From the NCBI GenBank assembly GCA_949825045.1, contig OX463813.1:496001-560000 (forward strand): a stretch of DNA of 64,000 nt. The letters run 5' to 3'. Both the position numbers and the translations under genes were made by a program. This DNA is from Argyresthia goedartella. Its lineage: Eukaryota; Arthropoda; Insecta; Lepidoptera; Argyresthiidae. Shown in pieces: positions 9,088-18,624 of this stretch (position 1 is its first letter; each line of letters opens with the position of its first letter). The notes beneath the pieces are model-generated. The model was not told the origin of the DNA, did no database searches, and saw nothing but the letters and a program-made list of their open reading frames with translations.

Positions 9088-12000
9088 TTAGACTAAGTTC
9101 TCTGATGCTAGTTTAACTTGGTCAAAATGATGCTTTACATGTCTCCGATTTATAAGTAGTGATAGTGTATTATTTCCGTGAATTTTCACTACCCTGTACG
9201 GTCCTTTCCAAACAGGTGAAAGGGCTTTTCGTAACCTCAAGTGATTCTTAAGGTAAACCCAGTCTCCAAGTTTGTATCGAATTGGACGGGTATGTTTATC
9301 GTAGTAAGATTTTGATCTCTCCTTGGAGGTTGCGATGTTTTCTAGTGCTTTTAGGCGGGATAACTTCATGCGGTGATGAAGCATTTTGATGTATTCGGGG
9401 TATGTAACGTTTGGGTTTAGCTCATAAATAGAGTCAGGGATGTATGGTTTAAAACCAAGAAGAAGTTCGTAGGGAGTGAATTGTGTGGTACAGTGAACAT
9501 TACTATTGTATGCTAGTATTGCTGTATAGACATATTTGTGCCAATCGGTTTGATTTTCGTTCACATAGGATTTTAGGTATTCCTTCATTGTCGAGTGGCT
9601 TCGCTCCAAAGCGCCTTGTGTTTGGGGATGGTATGGCGAGGACCAAATTTGTTTAATTTTAAGAAACTCGCAGGTTCTTTTGAAAAGGTCAGCGGTAAAA
9701 TTTGAGCCCTGGTCCGTTACGATGACCTTTGGAATTCCAAATACGGAGATGAAATGAACTAGGCACTCACACGACTCTTCAGCTGTAGCGTTGGAAATGG
9801 GATAAGCCATGGAAAATTTGGTAAGGTCATCCTGAAGGGTAAGTATAAATCTTAGCTTTTGAATTCCGGCTTCGGGGAGTGGACCTACTATATCCAAACT
9901 GATACGGTCAAAGGGTTTGGAAGCCGTAGTTGTAATTTGCATTGGGGCTTTATTGATTTTTCTAAATGCTTTATTAGATTGGCATGATTTGCAGTTTTTG
10001 ACGTAAATTTCAATGTCTGATCTCATGTTTTTCCAAAAATATCTTTCTTTGATCCTGTTATACATTCTTGATAAACCCAAATGGCCTGCAATAGGAATAT
10101 CGTGGTTTTCTTTTAATATTTTGGGTATTTCACTTGGGACTGGATATATTACACTATTGTGATATATGTTGACTACAATGTCAGTATTATTGAATAGATA
10201 GGATAGCATATTATATATTTTGACAAACTGATGTCTTTCGAAAGGGTTCTTAAAGTCTGGAATGGCTATTTCCTTTGTGGTATTGTTAATTAAGAGCTCA
10301 TTTCTTATAATTTGTAATGTGTCAAATATATCTTTGTAACTGCTGTCACTAAAATGATAAACTTTATTGAATATGAAATAGTAGGTTTTTCCTTTGACGA
10401 TGAGTTTTTTAAATGAGTACAATTCCCTTTCAGACATAGTAAACTCGTCAGAATTTTCACAGTTTGAGAGTAGTTCTTGCACGTAAGGGTTTGAATCATC
10501 TAAGTCTATAGAAGAAGGTATAATTATAATGTTGCTTGAAGTTTTAAGTAAGCTTTCATTATGCTCGACGATTTTTGTATTAAATTGGGTATTCTTTTGT
10601 ATAGCTGTTAGAAATTGACTATAGTCATCTTCATATGGGTCAGGACTTAGCAAAGGTAGTTCTGCTTCCGTTTCTGGGTTTTCAGGTATAGGTTCGGGAA
10701 TATTCAATGAGTCGAAATCTACGTTTCCATCATTGAAAGGGCTAAGGTCTAAAGGGCCTAAATCTATTAATTCTGAGGGTTCTTCAAGTTGTCCAGGCGC
10801 CGAGATCGGCGGAATACTATCTTTTTGAACTGGATTGACAGGATATCTAGACAATGCATCGGCATTACTATTAATTTTGCCCTTTTTGTATACAATTTCG
10901 TAATTAAAGTCCTCTAGTTTTAGACGCCATCTGACTAATTTAGATCCCGGTTCTTTACAGTTAAATAGCCATTTCAAAGGTCTGTGGTCAGTCACAATCT
11001 TGAAACAACGTCCATAAAGATACGGACGAAAGTTTTGAGTGCCATATACGATGGCCAAACACTCTTTTTCGGTGACACTATAGTTGCACTCTGCTTTATT
11101 TAATGTGCGTGAAGCATAAGCGATGGGGCGATCATTGCCGATGGGGCCTTGAGACAGGATTGCTGATATAGCGTAATTAGAAGCATCGCATGTGAGAATA
11201 AAAGGTTGTGTAAAGTCGGGGTAAGCTAGTATGGGTGCTGTAACAAGTGCCTCTTTCAGAATTTCAAATGATAACTGTTGTTCGTTTTGCCATAAAAATG
11301 GAATGTCCTTTTTAAGGAGTAAAGTCAGTGGTTTAGGTAGTTTGGAGAAATCGGGGATAAATCGGCGGTAATACGATACTAGGCCGAGAAAAGATTTAAT
11401 ATCTTTAGGACAAAGGGGAGTTGGGAATTCAGTGACTGCTTTTATTTTTTCTGGATTAGGTTTGACACCTTCTTCAGTTATTATATGGCCTAGATAAGCT
11501 ACTTCCTTTTTCAGAAATTCACACTTATCAGGTTGAAGTTTTAGGTCAAAGTCTCTAAGTCTTTGAAAAATGGAAGCGAGTTTTTCACAGTGAGTTTTCA
11601 GGTCATGGGAATAGATAACTATGTCATCTAAATATACGAAAAATTTTATCCCTTGTAATCCAGCGAGAGCAGCATTCATAAGCCGTTGAAATGTAGATGG
11701 TGCGTTTTTGAGACCAAAGGGCATTCGTGTATATTCGAAATGCCCTTGAGGAACACTAAAAGCAGTTTTGGAAGCATCTGATTCATTCATTTTGATTTGG
11801 TGGAACCCAGACGCTAAATCTAATGTGGAAAAGTATTTGGAATGGCCCAACTGGTCCAGTATTTCAGATATTTGTGGAATAGGATAAGCGTCGCCTATTG
11901 TTATGTCGTTTAGTTTGCGGTAGTCGATCACGACTCGCCATTTTCGTTGACCAGATGCGTCCATTTTCTTCGGAACAACCCAGATTGGGGAAGACCATGG

Positions 12001-13554
12001 CGACATTGACGGTTTGATAATTCCTTGATCTAGCATTTGATCAATCTGTTTCTGGACCTCGGGTTTGTGAACTTCCGGAATTCGATAAGATTTAGTATGG
12101 ATTGGAATAGTAGATGAAGTTGGAATTTCATGTTTGACAGCATTTGTGCAAGATAGTTTATCTCCAGGAAGATAGAATATATCTGAGAATTTAGAACAGA
12201 CTTCACACAAAGCTGTAATTTCTTCGTTATTTAAATGAGAAACTCGAAGTTGGTCGAGTGTTTTCTGGTTTCGAAGCAGAACGTTTTCTTTTCCTGAGGA
12301 GATGTGGTAGACATTTTCATGTAAAGATGGCGAGCAGGATATTTCGTCTATTGGGGTAAGAACTAAGTTGAGATTCGAACACAGAGTTATGGGTGATTCA
12401 GAAGTATTGACGACAGATATATTTATTCTGTTGTTTGGCTTCACGGTTACTAGACAGTTAGCTATAAGTAAATTATCGGAATATCGTTGATCAAGAACAA
12501 GACCCTCTTTTATTTGTGGATTCGAGATAGTGCATTCTATTATAGATTCAGTGCGAGCGGGAATAGTGTAGACAGGTTCTTTGTAAGACAATGGTAGAGT
12601 TACATCTCCTAGTATTAAGGAGTCTGTTGTGTAGTCAATTTTGCCATCCTTTGCAATAAAAGCATCGCTACCTATGATGCCATCATATGGAATACTAAGT
12701 CCATCTATTACATGGAAATGGTGTGTTACTTTTGCAAATGTAATTGGTATATGACCTAGGGAAGAAATTGGATGGTTTATCGTGTCAATACCTTTTATTT
12801 TAATAATTTCTTTTGTAATGTCAGGCATTTCATCAATCGAGCTTCGTTGTATGAGACTAACTGATGCTCCAGTATCAACCAGGAGAGTCAGTGGTTTATT
12901 TGAGACGGATGTAGAAACCATTATGTTTGGTAAGTATTTACTTGATGAATTTGTAGTAACGTTATGTATTTTTATTTCTAGTTTTTCAGATGCAGTGAAT
13001 GTAGGGGATACGGCGGACTTAGAAGATACAGTGGATGCGGAGAACTCAGCGGATTTGGAAGATGCAGAGAATGTAGGGGATACAGCGGATTTTGATGAAA
13101 CAACTGATGCAAAAGACACGCCGGGTCTGACGTGATTGGAGGGTGTAGTGGACTTCTTAAATTCAGAGAATTCAGAGATTTTCGCGTTTCTACGCAATTC
13201 AGAGGAAAAAGAGACATTCGCGTTTTTACGCAATTCAGAGGATTCAGAGACTTTCGCGTTTTTACGCAATTCAGAGGAAACAGAGACATTCGCGTTTTTA
13301 CGGAATTCAGAGGATTCAGAGATTTTCGCGTTTCTACGCAATTCTGAGGATTCAGAGACTTTCGCGTTTCTACGCAATTCAGAGGAAAAAGAGACATTCG
13401 CGTTTTTACGCAATTCAGAGGATTCAGAGACTTTCGCGTTTTTACGCAATTCAGAGGATTCAGAGACTAAATTGAAAATTGTATCGGCTTTTATGTTGGT
13501 GCCATTTCCCGTGCGATACGGTTTTGCGGGAAATTTTAGACGTTTAAATTGTTG
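9088..13554 (-). CDS. pol: Pol polyprotein: protease, RT, RNase H, integrase
   Basis: An uninterrupted frame of about 1490 codons. In order: an unusual N-terminal 12-residue repeat block; a Ser/Ala-rich linker; retropepsin (LLVDTGASVSLIQ); Ty3/gypsy reverse transcriptase with the catalytic YLDD in KFFVYLDDIVIYSHD; RNase H (ILTCDASNYAISAILSQ, then ADALSRYP); integrase with an HHCC zinc finger (HLGLSRMYNRIKERYFW, CKSCQSNK) and a DDE core (RISLDIVGP, VIVTDQGSNFTADLF, TQGALERSHS); and a GPY/F-type tail (VWKGPYRVVKIHGNNTLSLL). All catalytic residues I can check are present. The frame lies at -1 relative to gag, which it overlaps at 13539-13554, so expression needs ribosomal frameshifting. Confidence 0.95.
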   Translation of the reverse strand, partial: QQFKRLKFPAKPYRTGNGTNIKADTIFNLVSESSELRKNAKVSESSELRKNANVSFSSELRRNAKVSESSELRRNAKISESSEFRKNANVSVSSELRKNAKVSESSELRKNANVSFSSELRRNAKISEFSEFKKSTTPSNHVRPGVSFASVVSSKSAVSPTFSASSKSAEFSASTVSSKSAVSPTFTASEKLEIKIHNVTTNSSSKYLPNIMVSTSVSNKPLTLLVDTGASVSLIQRSSIDEMPDITKEIIKIKGIDTINHPISSLGHIPITFAKVTHHFHVIDGLSIPYDGIIGSDAFIAKDGKIDYTTDSLILGDVTLPLSYKEPVYTIPARTESIIECTISNPQIKEGLVLDQRYSDNLLIANCLVTVKPNNRINISVVNTSESPITLCSNLNLVLTPIDEISCSPSLHENVYHISSGKENVLLRNQKTLDQLRVSHLNNEEITALCEVCSKFSDIFYLPGDKLSCTNAVKHEIPTSSTIPIHTKSYRIPEVHKPEVQKQIDQMLDQGIIKPSMSPWSSPIWVVPKKMDASGQRKWRVVIDYRKLNDITIGDAYPIPQISEILDQLGHSKYFSTLDLASGFHQIKMNESDASKTAFSVPQGHFEYTRMPFGLKNAPSTFQRLMNAALAGLQGIKFFVYLDDIVIYSHDLKTHCEKLASIFQRLRDFDLKLQPDKCEFLKKEVAYLGHIITEEGVKPNPEKIKAVTEFPTPLCPKDIKSFLGLVSYYRRFIPDFSKLPKPLTLLLKKDIPFLWQNEQQLSFEILKEALVTAPILAYPDFTQPFILTCDASNYAISAILSQGPIGNDRPIAYASRTLNKAECNYSVTEKECLAIVYGTQNFRPYLYGRCFKIVTDHRPLKWLFNCKEPGSKLVRWRLKLEDFNYEIVYKKGKINSNADALSRYPVNPVQKDSIPPISAPGQLEEPSELIDLGPLDLSPFNDGNVDFDSLNIPEPIPENPETEAELPLLSPDPYEDDYSQFLTAIQKNTQFNTKIVEHNESLLKTSSNIIIIPSSIDLDDSNPYVQELLSNCENSDEFTMSERELYSFKKLIVKGKTYYFIFNKVYHFSDSSYKDIFDTLQIIRNELLINNTTKEIAIPDFKNPFERHQFVKIYNMLSYLFNNTDIVVNIYHNSVIYPVPSEIPKILKENHDIPIAGHLGLSRMYNRIKERYFWKNMRSDIEIYVKNCKSCQSNKAFRKINKAPMQITTTASKPFDRISLDIVGPLPEAGIQKLRFILTLQDDLTKFSMAYPISNATAEESCECLVHFISVFGIPKVIVTDQGSNFTADLFKRTCEFLKIKQIWSSPYHPQTQGALERSHSTMKEYLKSYVNENQTDWHKYVYTAILAYNSNVHCTTQFTPYELLLGFKPYIPDSIYELNPNVTYPEYIKMLHHRMKLSRLKALENIATSKERSKSYYDKHTRPIRYKLGDWVYLKNHLRLRKALSPVWKGPYRVVKIHGNNTLSLLINRRHVKHHFDQVKLASENLV
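13158..13470 (-). repeat. 36-bp tandem repeat encoding 12-residue units at the start of Pol
   Basis: About eight and a half units of 36 bp, built on GAATTCAGAG...TTCGCGTTTTTACGC on the plus strand. Minus-strand translation gives units of the type RKNAKVSESSEL and RKNANVSFSSEL: basic RKNA or RRNA alternating with Ser/Glu. Because 36 is a multiple of 3, copy number can change without breaking the frame. The repeats lie between the gag zinc knuckle and the protease, where most gypsy elements have only a short spacer. The opposite strand is also open over the same stretch, a by-product of the repeat. Confidence 0.92.
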
Positions 13555-14498
13555 TCATTGTATGAGTTATCTACTTCATCACGTCCCTGATCAAAGTTTT
13601 GTTCATCACAGTTTTGGGCATAATTGACATTATGGTTACGACTATGGGAAGTTCCAGCATTGTGATTAGACTGATTTTTGTTTTCACTACGTCTGCGGTT
13701 GTTGTATGCTAGCTTGCGGCAGTTTTCTAGCGCGTGACCCGCATTTTTGCAGTATCTGCAAATCAAGGGGTAGAACTTTGGCCCAGAGCTTGTTTTGGGT
13801 TCAGTAGTCATGTTATGGATACTTGGTTTAAACTGATCATCCTTATGTTGCACTTCTTGGTTGTAACGTCTTCCAGAAGTATTGGAAGTGTTTTTGTTAA
13901 AAGTTGAAGTTTGATATCTCTTGTTTTGAGCCTGAATAATCTTTTCTTCAGAAACAGCGAAGCTTATAGCGTCATTTAATGATTCCGGGTTTCGGCATCT
14001 TACAATCATCGATAGTCTGCTATTGAGGCCAGCTATAAAGGTATGCAATGCGAGATCTTGCATCGCTTCGATGCGGCCAGTCAGTTCAGCCTTTTTAGTA
14101 GTGGGAATTGAAACATTTATTTCTGCCAGTAATTTAGCAAGACAATTTTCTACACGCAGGGCGAACTGGTTGACCGACTCGTTTCTTTCTTGTTGGCACG
14201 ATTGGAAGTCAGAGAGTAAAGTTGCGTAATGTTTTCTTTCGCCAAATTGCGATCTTAAAAACTCTTCGAGTTGTGCCCATGTCTCGAATTCCTTGATTGA
14301 GCATATTGTTGCAGCTCTCCCTTGAAAGCGACTCAAAATATATTTTAACAATATTGGTTGTTGAGCTGCAGTAGCTAATCCAATTGCATTACGGCAATTG
14401 TTTAAAAATGCATTTAACTGGTCTCTAGTTCCGTCAAACTTATTTATAAACTTAGTTAAGACGCTTATCTCTACAGTAGGTTCTACGTTGGGAGCCAT
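13536..14498 (-). CDS. gag: Gag: capsid and nucleocapsid polyprotein
   Basis: A 320-residue structural protein that would assemble the particle and bind the genomic RNA. I chose the ATG at 14496-14498 (MAPNVEPTVEIS); the frame is open a further 12 codons upstream but has no ATG there. Residues about 20-180 resemble the Ty3/gypsy capsid-type retrotransposon gag domain (FINKFDGTRDQLNAFLNNC, WAQLEEFLRSQFG). A single CCHC zinc knuckle follows (CRYCKNAGHALENC, spacing C-x2-C-x4-H-x4-C), flanked by basic and Asn-rich sequence. The protein ends two codons after the slippery site. Confidence 0.9.
   Translation of the reverse strand: MAPNVEPTVEISVLTKFINKFDGTRDQLNAFLNNCRNAIGLATAAQQPILLKYILSRFQGRAATICSIKEFETWAQLEEFLRSQFGERKHYATLLSDFQSCQQERNESVNQFALRVENCLAKLLAEINVSIPTTKKAELTGRIEAMQDLALHTFIAGLNSRLSMIVRCRNPESLNDAISFAVSEEKIIQAQNKRYQTSTFNKNTSNTSGRRYNQEVQHKDDQFKPSIHNMTTEPKTSSGPKFYPLICRYCKNAGHALENCRKLAYNNRRRSENKNQSNHNAGTSHSRNHNVNYAQNCDEQNFDQGRDEVDNSYNDNNLNV
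13542..13548 (-). promoter_or_regulatory. Slippery heptamer for -1 gag/pol frameshift
   Basis: The minus strand reads T TTA AAC in the gag frame (plus GTTTAAA). This is a canonical X XXY YYZ slippery sequence placed two codons before the gag stop codon at 13536-13538. Gag codons and pol codons differ by exactly one base in the -1 direction, and the pol frame is open up to a stop at 13555-13557, so slippage here yields a Gag-Pol fusion. A downstream stem-loop or pseudoknot was not established. Confidence 0.82.
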
Positions 14499-15104
14499 GA
14501 TTCTTAGAATTGACTTGTCGTCCAGTGTAAACAATAAATTCTTAGCACACTGATAAGACTGTTAATAATAAAGTTTTAGCTCCTATTTGTTGTAATGTAA
14601 TGATTGAATCTTATTTATAAAGTACAATAACACATAAAACACACAAGGAATATAGTTAAGTATTGTTCACTGAATAGTAAATAGTTTTCACTGGGTTTCG
14701 TTGTTGTCACGATTGGAAAAGTTATTATTTGAAGTCATTTACAGTATGTGTAGACACGGTGAGGCACGGAGATACTTTCCCATAACGAGAGATAGAATAC
14801 CGTGAATACGGTACCGGAGTTGTCATAAGTGTTGAGGCTGACTGTACTCAGTAAGTACTTGGGTAGGTTAGCGGGATACCGTGTTGTGGCTGTTTCCGAG
14901 TTCTTTTGCTCAGGAAACCGATGACGAAATTCTCATGAAATTTCAGGTCTTCAGTAAATACTGGATGTGGTTTTGTAATCACAAACACTGTTTTTAGATA
15001 AAATCACGAAACTGGAAATGTTCACTATGGTGAGTTTATATAGTTCGGGATAACTCGGGAGGCGTTTCCCGGATTTTAGAAATCCCTTAACGCTGCCACC
15101 AAAC
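14499..15104 (-). other. 5' leader of the errantivirus-like element
   Basis: About 600 bp between the 5' LTR and gag without a long ORF. It would hold packaging and splice-donor signals; I did not identify a donor with confidence. The primer-binding site is at its LTR-proximal end. Confidence 0.6.
15091..15101 (-). other. Primer-binding site, tRNA-Leu type
   Basis: Three bases inside the 5' LTR the minus strand reads TGGTGGCAGCG. Its complement, CGCTGCCACCA, fits the 3' end of a metazoan tRNA-Leu (AAG/UAG type, as I recall it, ending ...CCGCTGCCACCA). The match is 11 nt, then diverges. Position and the leading TGG support the call; the tRNA identity is from memory. Confidence 0.65.
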
Positions 15105-15365
15105 TGTTATGGGGTTTTAATAAAACCCCTTTTTAAAAAAATATATTTTTTATTTACTCTAACTTATAGAGTAGAAGACTTTTTATTTAGTAAATATAGT
15201 AAAAGTAATTAAAATGTAGAGAAAATGCAGAGAAAAATGAGTTGTCTGCCCTCGAGAGAAACCGAACTAGACTGGTGTATTTCCCTGCTAATCAAATGTT
15301 GTTACTCAAAGGGGGCTGATGCAGCATTTTATCAGCCCTTTCCTATACATACTCAGGGTATAACA
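15105..15365 (-). repeat. 5' LTR of the errantivirus-like element
   Basis: 261 bp, four differences by eye from 6897-7157. Flanked on the outside by GTAC (15366-15369), matching the copy at 6893-6896. It would carry the promoter; I see no clear TATA box, and an initiator-driven promoter is possible. Confidence 0.95.
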
Positions 15366-15369
15366 GTAC

Positions 15370-17208
15370 GCCATTTTTATTCATTTTTCCGATGACTTCG
15401 CCTTTCTTGATTTTGCAAGATATTATTTTTTTCGGAAGTCCTCTCCTGTTTGCTCTCAACGTACCACAAAGAAATGTCTTTCTGTGAATTAGCTCTTCGG
15501 CAAGACCTATTGAATTATAGAAATTATCTGTAACTATAATTCTTCCTTTTTCTTCCAGACCTCTTATTATTCTCAATACTGTTTTCTTCCCATGGTAAAT
15601 TTCTCGTCCATTTTCACCCTTTCCTGTGTATATTATTACATTGAATGTATAGCCTTCAGGTGTACGTAGTTTGTACAGTTTCACACCATATTTATGGGAC
15701 TTGTTTTTGATATACTGACGAAACTTCAGTCGACCACGCCATGGGATCATGGTCTCGTCGATGACCAAAAATTTACCTGGTGTCAAAACAGCTTGAAACC
15801 TCTCCAGTAGCATATCATAGACATCTCTTATTTTACACAACTTATCAGTGTTGTTTTGTATGTCGCTGCTGAAATGCCAAAATTTCAATAGTAGTAGAAA
15901 TCTGTCTCTTTTCATGATTGAAGTTATGTAGTCATTTCTGTAGATACTCCTTTTTGACCAATAATCATTTATATGTGGTACTTTTACAAGACCCACCACC
16001 ATCAGTATTCCTAAAAACCGTTTCATTTCTTCTGAATCAGTAGGAGTCCAAACTCGCAGACGTGATTTAGGCTTTAGGTTCTGCTGTTGACGTCCTATGT
16101 ATTCTTCGGCGTACTTGTTTGTTTCTTCCACCATTTTTAATATAACAGCTTGTGTAACGAATAAATTGTAAAAGTCTTCTGGGGTCTTTGTATCAGCCGG
16201 AATATTTAGTTTGCAGCTATTTGCGAATTCTTCGAAATCTGGTTTTGTTCCATCTATATCTTGCCATCCCTCGTCATAGATTGTTGGAGATGTTGTTGCA
16301 TTCATATCTATTGCAGTGTTTGGTCTCTCCTCGTTGTCTGAACCGTCTTCCATGGAAGATAAGGTATCGCTTTCGGAACACATGCTGATGGAACTCTCAC
16401 TTTCTATGTCACTGTCATTTTCAGGAGAATAATCTTCGTCTGATATGGGATCCTCATCATCGATAATGTTATGTTTGGCAACTGGTTCTACTAGTACTTC
16501 TTCCACAGTTGTAATCTGGGAGTTATTATTAGTGTCTTTGCGCTTTTCAGAGTTAGTACTTTTCAACGTATTCGTTGTTATATCAACTGGCGCTGGGTAA
16601 GTCTGTTGGTCTTCAGCAGAAACCGGATTCATGTGAATTTCATTAATAAAGTTTGTATCAATAAGTGATTCATCACGCTTTTGCTCATAAGCTGGTTTTG
16701 ACAACAATTCAGTAATTTGGTCATCACTAAATGGGCATGGCAAATCTTTTGCGCATGATATGTCGCTTATAGAACTACACCTGCTTGTCAATGAAGGGGT
16801 TCTAGGGTTACTTGATAAGACGCGACGTTGGGTTGGAGTCACAGGAAACTTTCCAGCGTTTTGTAAAATTTGAAGTTTAACTCCAGTATTAGGACTAATG
16901 TAAATCGAGTTTCTATCTTCCTCTTTCGTCTGTAGAACTTTCAGTCTTTTTGGGGTGTTTTGAAAATCACAGCTTAAGCCACTGCTTGTACTTGTAGATG
17001 GTCCAGGTTGAATCAGAACATCGTCTAGTATTTTTATCTTATTTTTAGATTTTTTTAAACTTACCCCTTCGATTAGCGGGGGAATACGATGGTTTTCTTT
17101 TTTTATTTCTTGGTTTCCATCTGTATCTGCTACATAACTTGAATTTGAACTTTCACCATGAAACGACATCTCAAGCATTTTTCGGCATCGTTTATTGATG
17201 CGATGCAT
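15370..17208 (-). pseudogene. pB1 transposase exon 1, 5' part (DDD transposase)
   Basis: About 613 codons from ATG at 17206-17208. The first 280 residues are acidic and low in complexity (DDEDPISDEDYSPENDSDIE), as in many piggyBac-like proteins. The DDE_Tnp_1_7 catalytic domain then begins (FYNLFVTQAVILKMVEETNKYAEEYIG). Catalytic Asp 1 is in KFLVIDETMIPWRGRLKF and Asp 2 in RIIVTDNFYNSIGLAEEL. The frame is open to the gypsy-type LTR at 15365, where a few read-through codons mimic a C-terminus. The third Asp lies beyond the insertion (6521-6892). Before that insertion the ORF was open through exon 1. Confidence 0.92.
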
Positions 17209-17627
17209 TGTGAGAAATCACTCGAAAACTTGCACTTATTTGAGAACACGCACCGAACGACTTTTGCTTGACACAAATGCGCAAGGCTCGCTGGATAGCA
17301 CATCACTGGTGGCCGCGAGTACGTAGGTCAGTGCGGGAGGGGGCGGGAACACCCCGCACACCTCAACAGGTGTATAGATCTGTAAGCCGCAAGGAAGGGA
17401 GTTTTTTATCGTTCAGTGCGGTGACGGGTCGATAGACCCGGAACACATTTTTTTTTTCATCGAGTCGGCCTCTTAGGCACAAACTCAAATCTGTATTTAT
17501 CTCTTTCATACATTAATGAATGTCCACGTTACGCTCTCCGCACCAGAGAGAGATCGCTGCATTTTACTCCCGCACTGAACAGTCGCTCCAGCATCGGGTC
17601 TTTCGACCCGCTTTCGCAGGGAACGTG

Positions 17628-18420
17628 CACCACTGTGCAATGAAGCTTTTGTTTTGTTTTGTTCAAAGTGCAATAAGGTATTGTGTTCCTTGCTATTGCA
17701 CTGAGAACACTTGAAGTGAAAGTGACACTTGTTACTGTGCATTCCTAAGCATATCTTGCATAAATTATTAGTGGTTGCAAATTCAACCCTTTCCTGAGGG
17801 GACAAGGCTTCAAATTTTGTGCATTTGAATAATTTATGCGCCTCAGAATCACAAAGTTTACAAGAGGATACTAATGACGATAAAATTTGACACTTTGTTT
17901 TTTGACACATTACTGTTAAAATGGGTATATGTCTTACCTTCACTTTTTTGACTCTCCTCGAAGCTGCTGGCTCTTCTTTCCATGAAGTTAAAGAAGTCGA
18001 AGAAGAATGAATAGGTAGAATGACCATGTCCTAGCTATCAGTTGCCTGCCCTAGAGTTTTCAAAGTTCCTAAGCGTTGGCGAGATTGTGAAATTAAATCT
18101 CGCAGATTGCTGGCAGAACTCCTTACAATCGGTTGGATATCCAACAATGCTTGAACATGGTTAGTTATTATTAAGAACTTGTTATCATACCTATTTTTTA
18201 ATAATTCTAATGCTCTTTCATATGACTCCCCTATAATGGGAAGCCCTTCGATCAGTGATAATGGTTCACATTTTAAAAACTTTCTTAAATAGAATAATTT
18301 CTGAATAGATTCTAATTTTACGTTATTATGTATCATGGCACTAAAGAGTTCAATGAATGTTTGATATTGCGTGTAGTCCTTGCCATGATCAATCAATGGC
18401 CTCCAATCTGTCTGTATGAC
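17628..18420 (-). pseudogene. BEL/Pao gag with DUF1759 and zinc knuckles (Pao A)
   Basis: Minus-strand frame 18396-18031 matches the DUF1759 Pao gag domain (FIELFSAMIHNN, IQKLFYLRKFLKCEPLSLIEGLPI, YERALELLKNRYDNKFLI). A TAG at 18031-18033 interrupts it where the family usually has Trp (QATDS*DM), consistent with TGG to TAG. The same frame continues from 18027 with three Cys-rich knuckles (CKLCDSEAHKLFKC, CKICLGMHSNKCHFHFKC, CSQCNSKEHNTLLH). The gag is cut at 17628 by pB1 and resumes as the protease at 5237. No ATG is visible at the 5' end of the DUF1759 frame. Confidence 0.88.
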
Positions 18421-18624
18421 TAAAAGGAATAGCCCCCTATCTCCTATAAATTAATAAAGAAGTACCGATCCATAATAATTCGCAACATAAATATACCATG
18501 TACTAACGTAATTCATTTACTTTTAACTCTCTTCATTAATTATCATGAGGCCGTCAATATTCCCTGACCTAGAAATTATTTTGCAGTCATTCAACTCGGA
18601 ATGCACTATATTAGCAACGCTTAC

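Larger units (their letters stand above)
6897..15365 (-). mobile_element. Errantivirus-like Ty3/gypsy element with gag, pol and env
   Basis: An 8469-bp LTR element on the minus strand with two 261-bp LTRs, a GTAC duplication on both sides (6893-6896 and 15366-15369), a tRNA-type primer site, a polypurine tract, and open gag, pol and env frames. The order gag-pol-env, the frameshift between gag and pol, and an env related to the baculovirus F protein family are typical of insect errantiviruses (Metaviridae). The LTRs differ at 4 positions by eye, about 98.5% identical, so insertion was recent. It lies within the transposase gene of pB1, between the second and third catalytic Asp codons. Confidence 0.93.
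5238..17627 (-). mobile_element. piggyBac-like transposon pB1, inserted in Pao A
   Basis: The ends are a 15-bp imperfect inverted pair: CACGTTCGCTGCGAA at 5238-5252 and TTCGCAGGGAACGTG at 17613-17627. Subterminal palindromic strings (GGGTC...GACCC type near 17598-17610 and 17424-17438; CTATACACCTG near 5292 against CAGGTGTATAG near 17367) resemble piggyBac ends. TTAA flanks the left end (5234-5237) but is absent on the right. The transposase gene is minus strand in two exons and is split by the gypsy-type element 6897-15365. The segment 17209-17627 is the 5' non-coding end; 5253-5664 is 3' non-coding sequence in which I see no gene. Confidence 0.85.

Noticed and set aside
13158..13470. CRISPR-like array (36-bp repeats)
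   Set aside because: The units are contiguous with no spacers and are coding; the genome is eukaryotic.
13136..13627. Plus-strand ORF of 163 codons over the 36-bp repeats, and the further frames 12978-13397 and 13132-13347
   Set aside because: They are read-through products of a repeat whose period is divisible by three. The minus-strand frame is the one that continues into protease and RT.
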